Source: Planctomycetales bacterium 71-10 (lineage in GTDB: Bacteria; Planctomycetota; Planctomycetia; Isosphaerales; Isosphaeraceae). Taken from it: a stretch of DNA of 64,000 nt. Every line of letters starts with the position of its first letter. The first letter of the stretch is position 1. The notes beneath the pieces were generated by a model, which was not told the DNA's origin, searched no databases, and saw only the letters and a list, made by a program, of their open reading frames with translations. Both the position numbers and the translations under genes were made by a program. Below are positions 10,487 to 18,793 of this stretch, one piece after another. Where the stretch lies: assembly GCA_001898385.1 (NCBI GenBank), contig MKTT01000098.1:31232-95231 (forward strand), given 5' to 3'.

Positions 10487-10819
10487 TCAGGGGCCCGCCG
10501 CCGGGAACCGCTCCGGATGGCGCTCCGCGAACTTCCGATAGGCCGCGACGGCCCGCTTGATCGGCGCGGCCTTCAGCCGGGTCCCCCGGTGGCTGTAGTA
10601 ATTCGCCTCGTCCCCTTCGTCGAAGTCCTCCGAGTCGACGACGTGGGGATGGACCTGCCACCAGGAATGCGATTCCACCCAGCACTTCCGGATGTAGTCC
10701 TCCGCCTTCTCCAGCGACGAGGAGACGTGGAACTGCACCGAATCGACCCGCGACGCGTCCGGCAGGCCCATGATCTCGTAGTGCATCACCACCCAGACGG
10801 TCCGTGCGCGACGGGGCAT
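10487..10819 (-). CDS. Conserved hypothetical protein, 110 residues
   Basis: I do not recognise a family. The product is soluble, rich in aromatic and acidic residues (HSWWQVHPHV, DSEDFDEGDEANYYSHRG), with a basic C-terminal helix (IKRAVAAYRKFAERHPERF). Its beginning, VWVVMHYEIMGLPDASRV, reads like a first beta strand of a small alpha/beta protein. The ATG at 10819 is the first in frame. It stands alone on the minus strand between the transporter gene and the divergent antitoxin gene. Good codon composition and a plausible amino-acid mix support a real gene. Confidence 0.6.
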   Translation of the reverse strand: MPRRARTVWVVMHYEIMGLPDASRVDSVQFHVSSSLEKAEDYIRKCWVESHSWWQVHPHVVDSEDFDEGDEANYYSHRGTRLKAAPIKRAVAAYRKFAERHPERFPAAGP

Positions 10820-10871
10820 GGGGGGCTCCTCGTGATTTGGATGACGACCCGTCCTTGCGATTTTTCGTTTA

Positions 10872-10900
10872 TTGCGATTGTGGGCGAGGTCTGTTATCCT
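10872..10900 (+). promoter_or_regulatory. Extended -10 promoter of the PIN toxin-antitoxin operon
   Basis: TTGCGA at 10872-10877 and TATCCT at 10895-10900 are separated by 17 bases. A TG at 10892-10893, one base before the -10 hexamer, makes an extended -10 element. The distance to the antitoxin ATG (10936) is 35 bases, with AAGGAGG at 10924-10930 as the ribosome binding site. Autoregulation by the antitoxin is usual for such operons but is not shown. Confidence 0.5.
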
Positions 10901-10935
10901 ACGATCGAAGAGGACGATAGGCGAAGGAGGCGGGC

Positions 10936-11388
10936 ATGCAACTCCTCAACGGCAACGAAGTGATCACGCCGACGAAGGCCGATGCGGCGCTCGCGGAGGA
11001 GTCGGGGCGGAAGCTCGCGGCCCAGCTCGGCCGGGATGTCGAACTCCGCTTGAAGGTGGAGGGGAGGAGAGAGGAGCTGACTCTCCCGCCCGTCGCCTTG
11101 CAACTGCTCGTCCGCGTCCTGGACGAGTTGGGGCGGGGGAACGCGGTCGCGCTCACCCCGCTGGGCGCCGAGTTGACGACGCAGCAGGCGGCCGACCTCC
11201 TGAACGTCTCCCGCCCCCACCTGGTGAAGCTCCTTGACGAGGGGGCGATGCCGAGCCGCAAGGTGGGGACGCATCGCCGGATCAAGCTGGTCGACCTTCT
11301 GGCTTACAAGGAAGAGACGCTCTCGAAGCGTCACGAGGCCCTCGACGAGCTCGCCGCATTGAGCCAGGAACTCGGGATGGGCTACTGA
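10936..11388 (+). CDS. Excisionase-type HTH antitoxin
   Basis: A 150-residue protein. Residues about 80-130 form an excisionase/MerR-like winged helix: LTTQQAADLLNVSRPHLVKLL, then the wing (MPSRKVGTHRRIKLVDLLAY). The N-terminal 75 residues are a separate domain of unknown family with alternating strand-like segments (DVELRLKVEGRREELTL). AAGGAGG lies 5 bases before the ATG. The stop is 3 bases before the GTG of a PIN-domain gene, the standard antitoxin-toxin order. It probably binds and neutralises the PIN protein and represses the shared promoter; both are inferred from the layout. Confidence 0.8.
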   Translation: MQLLNGNEVITPTKADAALAEESGRKLAAQLGRDVELRLKVEGRREELTLPPVALQLLVRVLDELGRGNAVALTPLGAELTTQQAADLLNVSRPHLVKLLDEGAMPSRKVGTHRRIKLVDLLAYKEETLSKRHEALDELAALSQELGMGY

Positions 11389-11391
11389 CCG

Positions 11392-11958
11392 GTGCCGCGA
11401 ATCGCCGTCCTCGACGCCTGCGTGCTGTACCCGGCCCCGCTCCGGGATCTGCTGATGAGGCTCGCCCTGACGGGCCTGTTCCAGGCCCGCTGGACGGACG
11501 CGATCCACGACGAATGGACGCGGAACGTCGCGGCCAACCGCTCCGACATCTCGGCCGCGAGCCTCGCCCGTTGCCGCACGCTCATGGACGAACACGTCCC
11601 GGATAGTCTGGTCGTCGGCTACGAGCCGATCATCCCCGGCCTGAACCTCCCCGACCCGGACGACCGGCATGTGCTCGCCGCGGCGATCCGCGCCGGGGCG
11701 GGGGTCATCGTGACGTTCAACCTGGTCGACTTCCCGGCCTCGGCGCTTGCGGCCCATTCGGTCGAGGCGGTCCATCCCGACGATTTCATCTCCGGCCTGT
11801 GGGGCGAATCCCCCGCCGCGGTGCTGGACGCGGTGCGCCGGCAGAGGACCGGCTTGAAGAACCCGCCGAGGTCCGCGGAGGAACTCCTGGCCACGCTCGA
11901 ACGGTGCGGCCTCGTCGCGACGGTCGCCGGGCTGCGCGTCCACGCGGCCGAGATCTGA
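11392..11958 (+). CDS. PIN-domain ribonuclease toxin (VapC-like)
   Basis: A 188-residue PIN-fold protein. Acidic residues expected to hold metal are Asp8 in the first strand (AVLDACVLYP), Glu41 (HDEWTRN), Asp88/90/91 (LPDPDDRHVL) and Asp113 near the end of VTFNLVDF. This is the full acidic set of an active PIN RNase. A C-terminal extension of about 60 residues (LDAVRRQRTGLKNPP onward) is longer than in classical 130-residue VapC. The start is GTG, 3 bases after the antitoxin stop. Its stop is one base from the convergent DUF1501 stop. The RNA target is unknown. Confidence 0.85.
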   Translation: MPRIAVLDACVLYPAPLRDLLMRLALTGLFQARWTDAIHDEWTRNVAANRSDISAASLARCRTLMDEHVPDSLVVGYEPIIPGLNLPDPDDRHVLAAAIRAGAGVIVTFNLVDFPASALAAHSVEAVHPDDFISGLWGESPAAVLDAVRRQRTGLKNPPRSAEELLATLERCGLVATVAGLRVHAAEI

Positions 11959-11959
11959 T

Positions 11960-13363
11960 TCACGCGATCAGCCCCTCCACCACGTTCCCCTTCACGTCGG
12001 TCAGGCGGAAGTCGCGGCCGGCGTGGCGGAAGGTGAGGCGGGTGTGGTCGAGGCCGAGGAGGTGCAGGACGGTGGCGTGGAGGTCATGGACGTGGACGGC
12101 GTCCTCGGCGACGTAGATGCCGTGGTCGTCGGTCGCGCCGTGGACGTGTCCGGCCTTCACGCCGCCGCCGGCCAGCCAGGTCGAGAACGCCCAGTGGTGG
12201 TGCTCGCGACCCTTAGCGTCGGCCGATTCGTGGTAGGGCGTGCGGCCGAACTCGGTGGTCCAGACGACCAGCGTGTCCTCCAGCAGCCCGCGCGACTTCA
12301 GGTCGCGGATCAGGCCGGCGACGGAACGGTCGACGTTGCGGGCGAGCGGGGCGTGGGTCTGCATGTCGCCGTGCGCGTCCCAGTTGTTCGAAGCCCCGGA
12401 GTCGATCAACTCGATGAACCGCACGCCCCGCTCGCAGAGCCGGCGCGCCACCAGGCATTGCCAGGCGAAGCCCTGCGTCGAGCCCCGTTCCAGGCCGTAG
12501 AGCTTCAAGGTGGCGTCGGTCTCGGACGCGAGGTCGAAGGCGTCGGGCGCCTCGTGCTGCATGCCGAACGCGGTCTCGAACGATCGGATCCGCGCCGACA
12601 GGCCGGGGTCGCCGCCGCGGGCCTCGGCGTGGGCGCGGTTCATCTCCTGGATCCGGGCGATCTCCCGCTCTTGCAGCCCGGCCGAGCGGAGGCGGCGGTG
12701 CAGGTCGGCGATGGGCTCCGGGCCGGGCGTCACGCGCGTCCCCTGGTGGCAGCCGGGGAGGAAGTCCGAGCCCCACGCCTGCTCGCCCGCGTAGGGCGAG
12801 TGGGGCGCGATCACGACGAACGACGGCAGGTTGCGGTTGTACGTCCCCAGGCCGTAGCTCACCCACGCGCCGACGCTCGGCCGGGCGAACGTGATCGAGC
12901 CCGTGTGCGCCTGGAGCGTCGCCTCGTAGTGGTTCGTGTGGTCGGACTTCATCGACCGGATCACGCACAGGTCGTCCACGCAGCCGGCCATCTCCGGGAA
13001 CAGCGAGCTGACCTCGATGCCGCTCTCGCCGTGCTTGGCGAACGACCAGTCGGGCCGCTTGAGGTATCGCGTGTACTTCCCGCGCCGGCCTTGCCACTCG
13101 TCGATGGTGATCGTCTTGCCGTGGTCGGCGAACAGCCGGGGCTTGGGGTCGAACGAGTCGACGTGCGAGACGCCGCCGGTCATGTACAGCATGATGACCC
13201 GCTTCGCCTTCGCCGGGAAGTGCGGGGCCCGCGGCGCGAGCGGGTCGGCGACGGATGGGCCCGCGTCGGCCGCGGAGGCGTCCGCCAGGATCCCCGAGAG
13301 CCAGAGCGAGCCCAGCCCCAGCCCCGCCGTCCGGATCGCGTCGCGCCGATTGACCTCGCCCAT
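11960..13363 (-). CDS. DUF1501 family secreted protein
   Basis: A 467-residue protein starting at the ATG at 13363. The N-terminus NRRDAIRTAGLGLGSLWLSG is a twin-arginine-type signal. The body fits DUF1501, an alkaline-phosphatase/sulfatase-fold family: FPAKAKRVIMLYMTGGVSHVDSFD near the start, SHYEAT-like metal-site region, WTTEFGRTPYHE, and the closing HATVLHLLGLDHTRLTFRHAGRD. The frame stays open far upstream, but that part lies antisense-like inside the neighbouring DUF1549 gene and is not coding. It follows that gene by 14 bases. This pair is a hallmark of planctomycetes and is thought to work on complex sugars or sulfated material; the role here is not established. Confidence 0.88.
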   Translation of the reverse strand: MGEVNRRDAIRTAGLGLGSLWLSGILADASAADAGPSVADPLAPRAPHFPAKAKRVIMLYMTGGVSHVDSFDPKPRLFADHGKTITIDEWQGRRGKYTRYLKRPDWSFAKHGESGIEVSSLFPEMAGCVDDLCVIRSMKSDHTNHYEATLQAHTGSITFARPSVGAWVSYGLGTYNRNLPSFVVIAPHSPYAGEQAWGSDFLPGCHQGTRVTPGPEPIADLHRRLRSAGLQEREIARIQEMNRAHAEARGGDPGLSARIRSFETAFGMQHEAPDAFDLASETDATLKLYGLERGSTQGFAWQCLVARRLCERGVRFIELIDSGASNNWDAHGDMQTHAPLARNVDRSVAGLIRDLKSRGLLEDTLVVWTTEFGRTPYHESADAKGREHHHWAFSTWLAGGGVKAGHVHGATDDHGIYVAEDAVHVHDLHATVLHLLGLDHTRLTFRHAGRDFRLTDVKGNVVEGLIA

Positions 13364-13377
13364 CGCCTCGCCCCCGT

Positions 13378-15639
13378 TCAATCGACGTACAAGAACTCGT
13401 TGGAGCCGAACAGCACCCGCGCCAGGCTCGCCCAGGCGCGACGGTCGAGGGGCTCGGGCGGGTCGGGCTCGCCGGCCAGGTCGGCGCGGGCGGACTCGAC
13501 GTGCTGGCGCATGGCGTCGACCTCGGCGGCCGTCGCCGGGCGGCCGAGCGCCAGGCGGAATGCGCGGTCGACCCGCGCGGCGGGGTCGTCGATCGCTTCG
13601 AGGCGGGCGGCCAGCCCTTCGGCCGCCTGGTGGACGAGCGGGTCGTTCAGGAAGTAGAGGGCCTGCGTCGGCACGGTGGAGACGTTGCGGCCCCCGGTGC
13701 TGGAGTTCGGGTCGGGGCCGTCGAAGAGGCCGAGGAACGGGTGCCGCCGGATGCGCTGGGTCATCAGGTAGACGCTGCGGCGGTCGCTGGGATACACGGC
13801 CAGGAAGGGCGTGTGCTGCGTGAAACCCCACTGGTCGACGGGAGGGAACGGGTGGGCCGGTGCGGGCGTCGGGTCGAGCCCGCCGGAGACGGCGAGCAAA
13901 GCGTCGCGGATCTCCTCGGCGTCCAGCCGGCGGCGGGCGAACCGCGAGACCTTCGCGACGTCCGGGTCGGCCTCCGCCTTCGCTGCGTCGGCCTCGCACG
14001 ACTGCCGGTAAGTTGAAGACATCAAGATGCGACGGTGCATCGCCTTGGTCGACCAGCCGTCGGCCACGAACCGCGAGGCCAGCCAGTCGAGCAATTCCGG
14101 GTGCGACGGCGGCGTCCCCTTGATCCCGAAGTTGCTGGCGGTGGCGACGATCCCCCGGCCGAAGTGGTATCGCCAGATCCGGTTGACGATCACGCGGGCC
14201 GTCAGCGGGTTGTCGGGCGAGGCCAGCCACGCGGCCAGCTCGCGACGTCCGCTGCCGGCGGGGATGGACACCTTCCCGAAGACCTCCGGGATCCCGCGCG
14301 GGGCCGCCGGGCCGAGCGTCGTCGGATCCCCCCGGCGCTGGATGCGGGCGTCGGCCGGCGCGGGCGACTCGGCCACGGCGTAGGCGAGCAAGGCCGGGCC
14401 GTCGGGGCCCTCGGGGAGCGTCACGAAGTCCTTCGGCCGCTTGGTCTCCTCGCCGCCGGGGAACGGGTAGCGGGTGCTGGCGAAGACGCCGTAGAGCGCG
14501 TAGTAGTCCTTGCTGGCGACCGGGTCGAACTTGTGGTCGTGGCAGCGGGCGCACGCGATCGTCAGGCCCAGGACCGACTTCCCCAGCGCGTCGATCGTGT
14601 CCTCGATCGTCAGGTGGTGGTAGTTCTGCGGGTCGAACCCGAACCGCCGCGAGATGGCCAGGAAGCCCGTGCCGATCACCGCCGCTCGGGCGCGCTCGGG
14701 CGGGCCCTCGGCCGCGATCAGGTCGCCGGCGACCTGCTCCTTGAGGAAGCGGTCGTACGGCAGATCGGCGTTGAAGGCGGCGATGACGTAGTCGCGATAG
14801 TGGCGAGCCTCGGGGACGGGATAGTCGGCCGTCTCCCCGGCGGTGTCGGCGTAGCGGACCAGGTCCAGCCAGCGCCGGCCCCAGCGCTCGCCGTACTGCG
14901 GCGAGGCCAGCAGGCGGTCGACCAGCTTCGCATAAGCCTCGGGCGACGGGTCGGCCTCGAAGGCGTCCACGTCCTCGGGGCTCGGCGGCAGGCCGATCAG
15001 GTCGAACGTCACGCGGCGGATCAGCGCCCGGGGGCTCGCGGGCCGCGCGGGCGACAGGCCGGCCTCCTCCAGCCTCGCCAGCACGAAGCGGTCGACGGGC
15101 GACGCCGGCCACGAAGCGTCGCGGACCTCGGGGACGGGCGGGTCGACGACCGGCCGGAACGACCAGTGCGAACGGCCCTCGTCCAGGTCGATCGACGAGG
15201 ACGCGGAAGTTTTCGGCACCGCCTCGGCCGACTCCGACGCCGAGCCCGGCCACGGCGCGCCCTGCTCGATCCACCGGCTGAGGGCCCCGATCTCGGCCTC
15301 GTCCAGCCGCTTGTCCGGGGGCATGCGGGGCTCGTCGTGGTAGCGCACCGCGCGGACGAGGAGGCTCCCCTCCACGTCCCCCGGCACGACCGCGGGCCCG
15401 CCGTCGCCCCCTTCCAGGATCTTCGCCCGCGAGGAGAGGTCGAGCCCGCCGCGGACCTTGGCCTTGCCTTCCTTCGCCGGCCCGCCGTGGCACGACAGGC
15501 ATCGGCCGACCAGCAGCGGGCGGACGGACTTCTCGAACAGCTCCTCGGCCTCGCCGTCCGGGGGGGCTGCGCACGCCGACGTCGCTAGCAGCCACGCCGC
15601 CAGCACCCCGGCCAGCCGCCCCGTCGTCGCAGGTCCCAT
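13378..15639 (-). CDS. Planctomycete cytochrome c / DUF1549 / DUF1553 protein
   Basis: A 753-residue protein. A signal peptide ends near SACA (about residue 22). The N-terminal planctomycete cytochrome c domain has a single heme motif in GRCLSCHGG and ends with MPPDKRLDEAEIGALSRWIEQG. DUF1549 follows (PVDRFVLARLEEAGLSPA, RRVTFDLIGLPPSPEDV, ERWGRRWLDLVRYADT) and DUF1553 closes the protein (NPLTARVIVNRIWRYHFGRG, SFVPTQALYFLND-like segment, LFGSNEFLYVD). The ATG at 15639 is chosen because the signal peptide follows. It precedes the DUF1501 gene by 14 bases, the standard pair. A redox role linked to polymer breakdown is a hypothesis from the family. Confidence 0.9.
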   Translation of the reverse strand: MGPATTGRLAGVLAAWLLATSACAAPPDGEAEELFEKSVRPLLVGRCLSCHGGPAKEGKAKVRGGLDLSSRAKILEGGDGGPAVVPGDVEGSLLVRAVRYHDEPRMPPDKRLDEAEIGALSRWIEQGAPWPGSASESAEAVPKTSASSSIDLDEGRSHWSFRPVVDPPVPEVRDASWPASPVDRFVLARLEEAGLSPARPASPRALIRRVTFDLIGLPPSPEDVDAFEADPSPEAYAKLVDRLLASPQYGERWGRRWLDLVRYADTAGETADYPVPEARHYRDYVIAAFNADLPYDRFLKEQVAGDLIAAEGPPERARAAVIGTGFLAISRRFGFDPQNYHHLTIEDTIDALGKSVLGLTIACARCHDHKFDPVASKDYYALYGVFASTRYPFPGGEETKRPKDFVTLPEGPDGPALLAYAVAESPAPADARIQRRGDPTTLGPAAPRGIPEVFGKVSIPAGSGRRELAAWLASPDNPLTARVIVNRIWRYHFGRGIVATASNFGIKGTPPSHPELLDWLASRFVADGWSTKAMHRRILMSSTYRQSCEADAAKAEADPDVAKVSRFARRRLDAEEIRDALLAVSGGLDPTPAPAHPFPPVDQWGFTQHTPFLAVYPSDRRSVYLMTQRIRRHPFLGLFDGPDPNSSTGGRNVSTVPTQALYFLNDPLVHQAAEGLAARLEAIDDPAARVDRAFRLALGRPATAAEVDAMRQHVESARADLAGEPDPPEPLDRRAWASLARVLFGSNEFLYVD

Positions 15640-15744
15640 GTCCGTCCGTCGCCCCAGGCCGAAGAGGAAGGCCGTCGCAGCGGACCTGAACCTACATGGC
15701 CGGGCCCAATCGTGCAACGAAAATTCAACAACGGCCGGGGCGGG

Positions 15745-16305
15745 TCACCTGGCCTTGAGCTTGATGGACCGGATCGAGCCGTTCGTCTTCAACTCCTCGC
15801 CGAAGGACAGCTCGACGACGAACTCGGCCTTTTCGAAGCCGCGGACCTTCACCTTGGGCGGCGTCGTGTAGCCCGCGCCGGGGTCGTCGACGACGACCTC
15901 GACGAGCTTGCCGTCCTTCACGACGGCGTGAACCTTGGCGTCGCGGTGCTTCCAGAGTTCGCCGTCCTGGGGGCGGAAGCGGTAGTAGTCGGAGACCTCG
16001 TCCAGTCGCTCGTTGGTGACGCCGTGCGGGCCGAGGAGGCGCAGGAGGGCCGTCTTGTTCCGCCGGGCCTCGCCGCCGGTCGGCCCCCGGCCCTTCGCCG
16101 GAGTGACGCCGCGGAACGCCTCGCGGAAGACGTCGGTCTCGACGCCCAGCGCCGCGGCGATCAGGACGCAAGGGCGGCCGTGGTCCTTCCGGCCGATATC
16201 GTGGCCCCCGGAGAGCGCCGCGGGGACCTCCTCGCCCTTCGCGGCGCCGGCCAGGATTCCCAGGATGGAGGCGGCCAGCAGCAGCGACGGGCGAGACTTC
16301 ATCAT
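15745..16305 (-). CDS. Secreted protein of unknown function, 186 residues
   Basis: Residues 1-24 are a clear signal peptide (SLLLAASILGILAGAAKG). The mature part is alpha/beta-like and ends with a strand-rich domain: VVKDGKLVEVVVDDPGAGYTTPPKVKV. That GAGYTTPP element is common in cell-surface repeat modules of unknown role. The middle (AAALGVETDVFREAFRGVTPA) is helical. I do not recognise the whole protein. It stands alone, 105 bases from the DUF1549 gene and 89 bases from the beta-lactamase-fold gene, all on the minus strand. Confidence 0.7.
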   Translation of the reverse strand: MMKSRPSLLLAASILGILAGAAKGEEVPAALSGGHDIGRKDHGRPCVLIAAALGVETDVFREAFRGVTPAKGRGPTGGEARRNKTALLRLLGPHGVTNERLDEVSDYYRFRPQDGELWKHRDAKVHAVVKDGKLVEVVVDDPGAGYTTPPKVKVRGFEKAEFVVELSFGEELKTNGSIRSIKLKAR

Positions 16306-16394
16306 CGGGGCCTCGGGGGCTGGGCGGTGGATGGAGACGTGAAGGACGTCGTCCCGTCATTCGCCGCCGCCGGTCGGATCTTGGGGCGATGTCG

Positions 16395-17585
16395 TCACGG
16401 CTTCGGCGCGTTCGAGATGCCGACGGTCGGCTGCTCCGCGTCCTTCCCCTGCGCCGCGATCGGCCCGAAGGTCTTGCGGGCGGCCTCCTCGAACGCGGGG
16501 ATGGCGGCCTCGCCCCCCTTCGCCCAGCCCTGGTGCTGGCCGAGGAAGACGGTGATGAGCCGTCGCTTGCGATCGTAGGCCGAGTTCGTGCCGTAGGCCC
16601 CGCCGTGGGTGAAGACGTCGCCGTTGGAGCCGATGCCGAAGCCGTAGTTCGCGCGGGCCTCGCCGGATTGATCGGCCGTCATCGCCCGCACGGCGGCTTC
16701 CGACAGGATGCGGCGGCCCTCGAAGACGCCGTCGTTCGCGAGCATCTGGTAGAACCGGCGGACGTCGTCGGCCGTCGCGAACAGCCCGCCGGCCGGCATG
16801 GGCTCGCGATCGGGCGCGTCGAGCGGGTACTTCAACTGGTCGATGGGCGTCTCTTCCAGGCCGTGTTCGCCCGGCCTGTACGACTTCGCCACGCGGGCCA
16901 GCCGGTCGCCGGACGGGCGGAACGTGGCGTCGGCCATCCCCAGGGGCTTGAACAGGCGCTCGGCCAGGAACGCCTCATAGGGCTGGCCGCTCGCGACCTC
17001 GATGATCCGGCCGGCCGTGTTGATGCCGGCGTTGGAGTACTGGAACTTCGTCCCGGGCTCGAACGAGAGCGGGAGCTTGGCGTAGCTCCGGACGCGGTCG
17101 GCCAGCGGGAACAGGTCGAGCGTCGGCGCCTCCATCGGCGACTTGAACGGCAGGCCGCTGGTGTGGGTGAGGACGTCGCGGACCAGGACCGGACACTTCG
17201 GCGCGACGGCCGACGGGCCCTCGCCGACGCGGACCTCGGCGAACTCCGGGATGTACTTCGCGACCGGCGCGTCGACGTCCACCTTCCCCTCGTCCACCAG
17301 GATCATCAAGGCCGCGCCGGTGATCGGCTTGGACTGCGACGCGATCCAGAAGACGGCGTCCGTCGTCATCGGCGTCTTCGCGGCGACGTCCGCCCAGCCG
17401 ACGGCCTGCACGTCCAGCACCGTCTCCGGCGTGGCGACCAGCGTCACCGCCCCGGCGATCCGCCCATCCTCGACGAACGGCCGCAACTTCGCCGCGACCG
17501 GCGACCCGTCGTCCGCGAAGGCCGCGGCGGCGGCGAGGACGAACCCGAACGATAGGGCGATGCAACGGAGAGGCGATGGTCTCAT
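16395..17585 (-). CDS. Class C beta-lactamase-fold serine hydrolase
   Basis: A 396-residue secreted protein with a signal peptide up to about residue 25 (AAAAAFADD). The catalytic SxxK is Ser83-Gln-Ser-Lys86 (IASQSKPITG). Tyr183-Ser-Asn185 (FQYSNAGINTAG) is the second motif, and HGGAYG near the C-terminus replaces the KTG box. This pattern is typical of esterases and peptidases of the beta-lactamase fold rather than true resistance enzymes. Its ATG overlaps the stop of the upstream membrane-protein gene (ATGA), so the two are translationally coupled. The substrate is unknown. Confidence 0.88.
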   Translation of the reverse strand: MRPSPLRCIALSFGFVLAAAAAFADDGSPVAAKLRPFVEDGRIAGAVTLVATPETVLDVQAVGWADVAAKTPMTTDAVFWIASQSKPITGAALMILVDEGKVDVDAPVAKYIPEFAEVRVGEGPSAVAPKCPVLVRDVLTHTSGLPFKSPMEAPTLDLFPLADRVRSYAKLPLSFEPGTKFQYSNAGINTAGRIIEVASGQPYEAFLAERLFKPLGMADATFRPSGDRLARVAKSYRPGEHGLEETPIDQLKYPLDAPDREPMPAGGLFATADDVRRFYQMLANDGVFEGRRILSEAAVRAMTADQSGEARANYGFGIGSNGDVFTHGGAYGTNSAYDRKRRLITVFLGQHQGWAKGGEAAIPAFEEAARKTFGPIAAQGKDAEQPTVGISNAPKP

Positions 17586-18082
17586 GACGAACCTCGCAAG
17601 TACGGCCGGAGCGCGAGCCCGGCGGGAGACGGCGGCTGGGCCGACAGGAACCGCACCACGTCGCCCACCGTCTCGATGCGGGCGTAATGCGGGTTGTCTT
17701 CCGGCGCGTCCAGCGACCGCCCCACGCGGTCGGCGACGCCCACGATCAGGTCTTCGACGTCCTCGACTTCGCAGATCCCCAGGTCAAGGCCGAGCGGATC
17801 CATCGATCGCGGGGGGAAGCTCGAATCGGCGGCGCGATGCAACTCCTCGTACACCGCCCGGAGGACCCATGGATCCACCGAACGCCGCGGGAACGATCGG
17901 GCGAACGTGCAGATCGATTCGCCCCGGCGCCCGGCCGCGAGCCTCGCCCGGCGACGGTCCTCCCGAAGGCTCAGGAGGAGGATCGGGACCGCGAGCAGCA
18001 GGGCGATCCCGATGACCTGCGGGACGAGGTACAGGAACGCCGCTACTGGGATGCACCAGAGGAAACACCCCTCGGTCGTCAT
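17582..18082 (-). CDS. Membrane-anchored protein with possible carrier-protein-like domain
   Basis: With the ATG at 18082 the product has 166 residues: a long hydrophobic segment at about 8-38, then a soluble domain. That domain contains DPLGLDLGICEVEDVEDLI and, later, ETVGDVVRFLSAQ, a layout reminiscent of acyl carrier proteins, but the attachment serine is absent. The likeness is weak. The frame is open further upstream to 18325, but that stretch runs through a dispersed repeat; ATG at 18175 is another possible start. The stop overlaps the beta-lactamase-fold gene by four bases, so the pair is one unit. Confidence 0.55.
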   Translation of the reverse strand: MTTEGCFLWCIPVAAFLYLVPQVIGIALLLAVPILLLSLREDRRRARLAAGRRGESICTFARSFPRRSVDPWVLRAVYEELHRAADSSFPPRSMDPLGLDLGICEVEDVEDLIVGVADRVGRSLDAPEDNPHYARIETVGDVVRFLSAQPPSPAGLALRPYLRGSS

Positions 18083-18793
18083 GGTGGCGGTTTCGAGCGG
18101 CGGCAAGTGCCGCGAGAGCTTGCGCACGATCGGGCCCTCCAACTCCGCGGCGGGCGGTCCGGTTCGACCGGACATCAGAACTCGCCCGCCGAGCCTTGCC
18201 AAGCGTCCGCCGCCGCCCGAGCCTTTGGGCGATGCCGACTTGAGCGGACTGGAATCGTCCCCTCTCCCGCCGGGAGAGGGCAGCCGCGCAGCGGCGGGTG
18301 AGGGTCGCCGGAGCGCGGAGGGCATGACGGATGCGCGGTGGCCGGACCTGGGCTATGCTTACAGATCCGACGACCCTCACCCGGCTCTCCGGGCCGCCCT
18401 CTGCCGACGGGAGAGGGGATATCCAACAGGCCGCCGGGGCTTTCCGGCTCTTTTGCAGAATCCTGAAATCTCGACGCAGCCGCCGGGGATCATGACCAGA
18501 GACGGGAGGTTCTTTGACAACCCGAGAGTATCGAGAGGCGGACCCGAGAGGTACCCCCGACCCTGGCGGCGCGCCGGCACGGCCTAAGGCGGCGATCGGG
18601 AAGTCCGGGCGGATTTGGGGCCCACGATCATCGGAACGGGCCCCGCACACGGATCATTCGAAAAGCGACGGTCGAACCCAGTTTTTGTGTGATGCAAAGT
18701 GTCGTCGATAAATGATTTAAGTGTTGTCGGTGGGAAGCGTCGTTCCTGCGAACGAAGCCATCTCCCGGCGGTTCGATCGGTTCGTTCGGCCGG
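18083..18793. other. Gene-poor interval with an inverted repeat pair
   Basis: About 710 bases between the divergent-free minus-strand genes. It holds the inverted REP-like pair at 18259-18306 and 18371-18418 and no other convincing gene. Short open frames here do not show protein-like composition. The part from 18640 to 18730 is noticeably less GC-rich than its surroundings. Confidence 0.5.
18259..18418. repeat. Inverted pair of REP-like repeats
   Basis: Two similar units in opposite orientation. The left unit (18259-18306) reads CCCCTCTCCCGCCGGGAGAG and ends in GGTGAGGGTCG. The right unit (18371-18418) begins CGACCCTCACCC and ends ACGGGAGAGGGG. They share their outer sequences but differ inside, where each can fold a hairpin. 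The 64 bases between them are unique. The layout resembles bacterial REP doublets. Confidence 0.6.

Noticed and set aside
13364..15595. Upstream extension of the DUF1501 frame to over 1,200 codons
   Set aside because: The extension lies in another frame of the DUF1549 gene and has no domain; a proper signal peptide begins at 13363.
18514..18711. Short plus-strand open frame in the gene-poor interval
   Set aside because: No domain, poor start context and no conservation argument.
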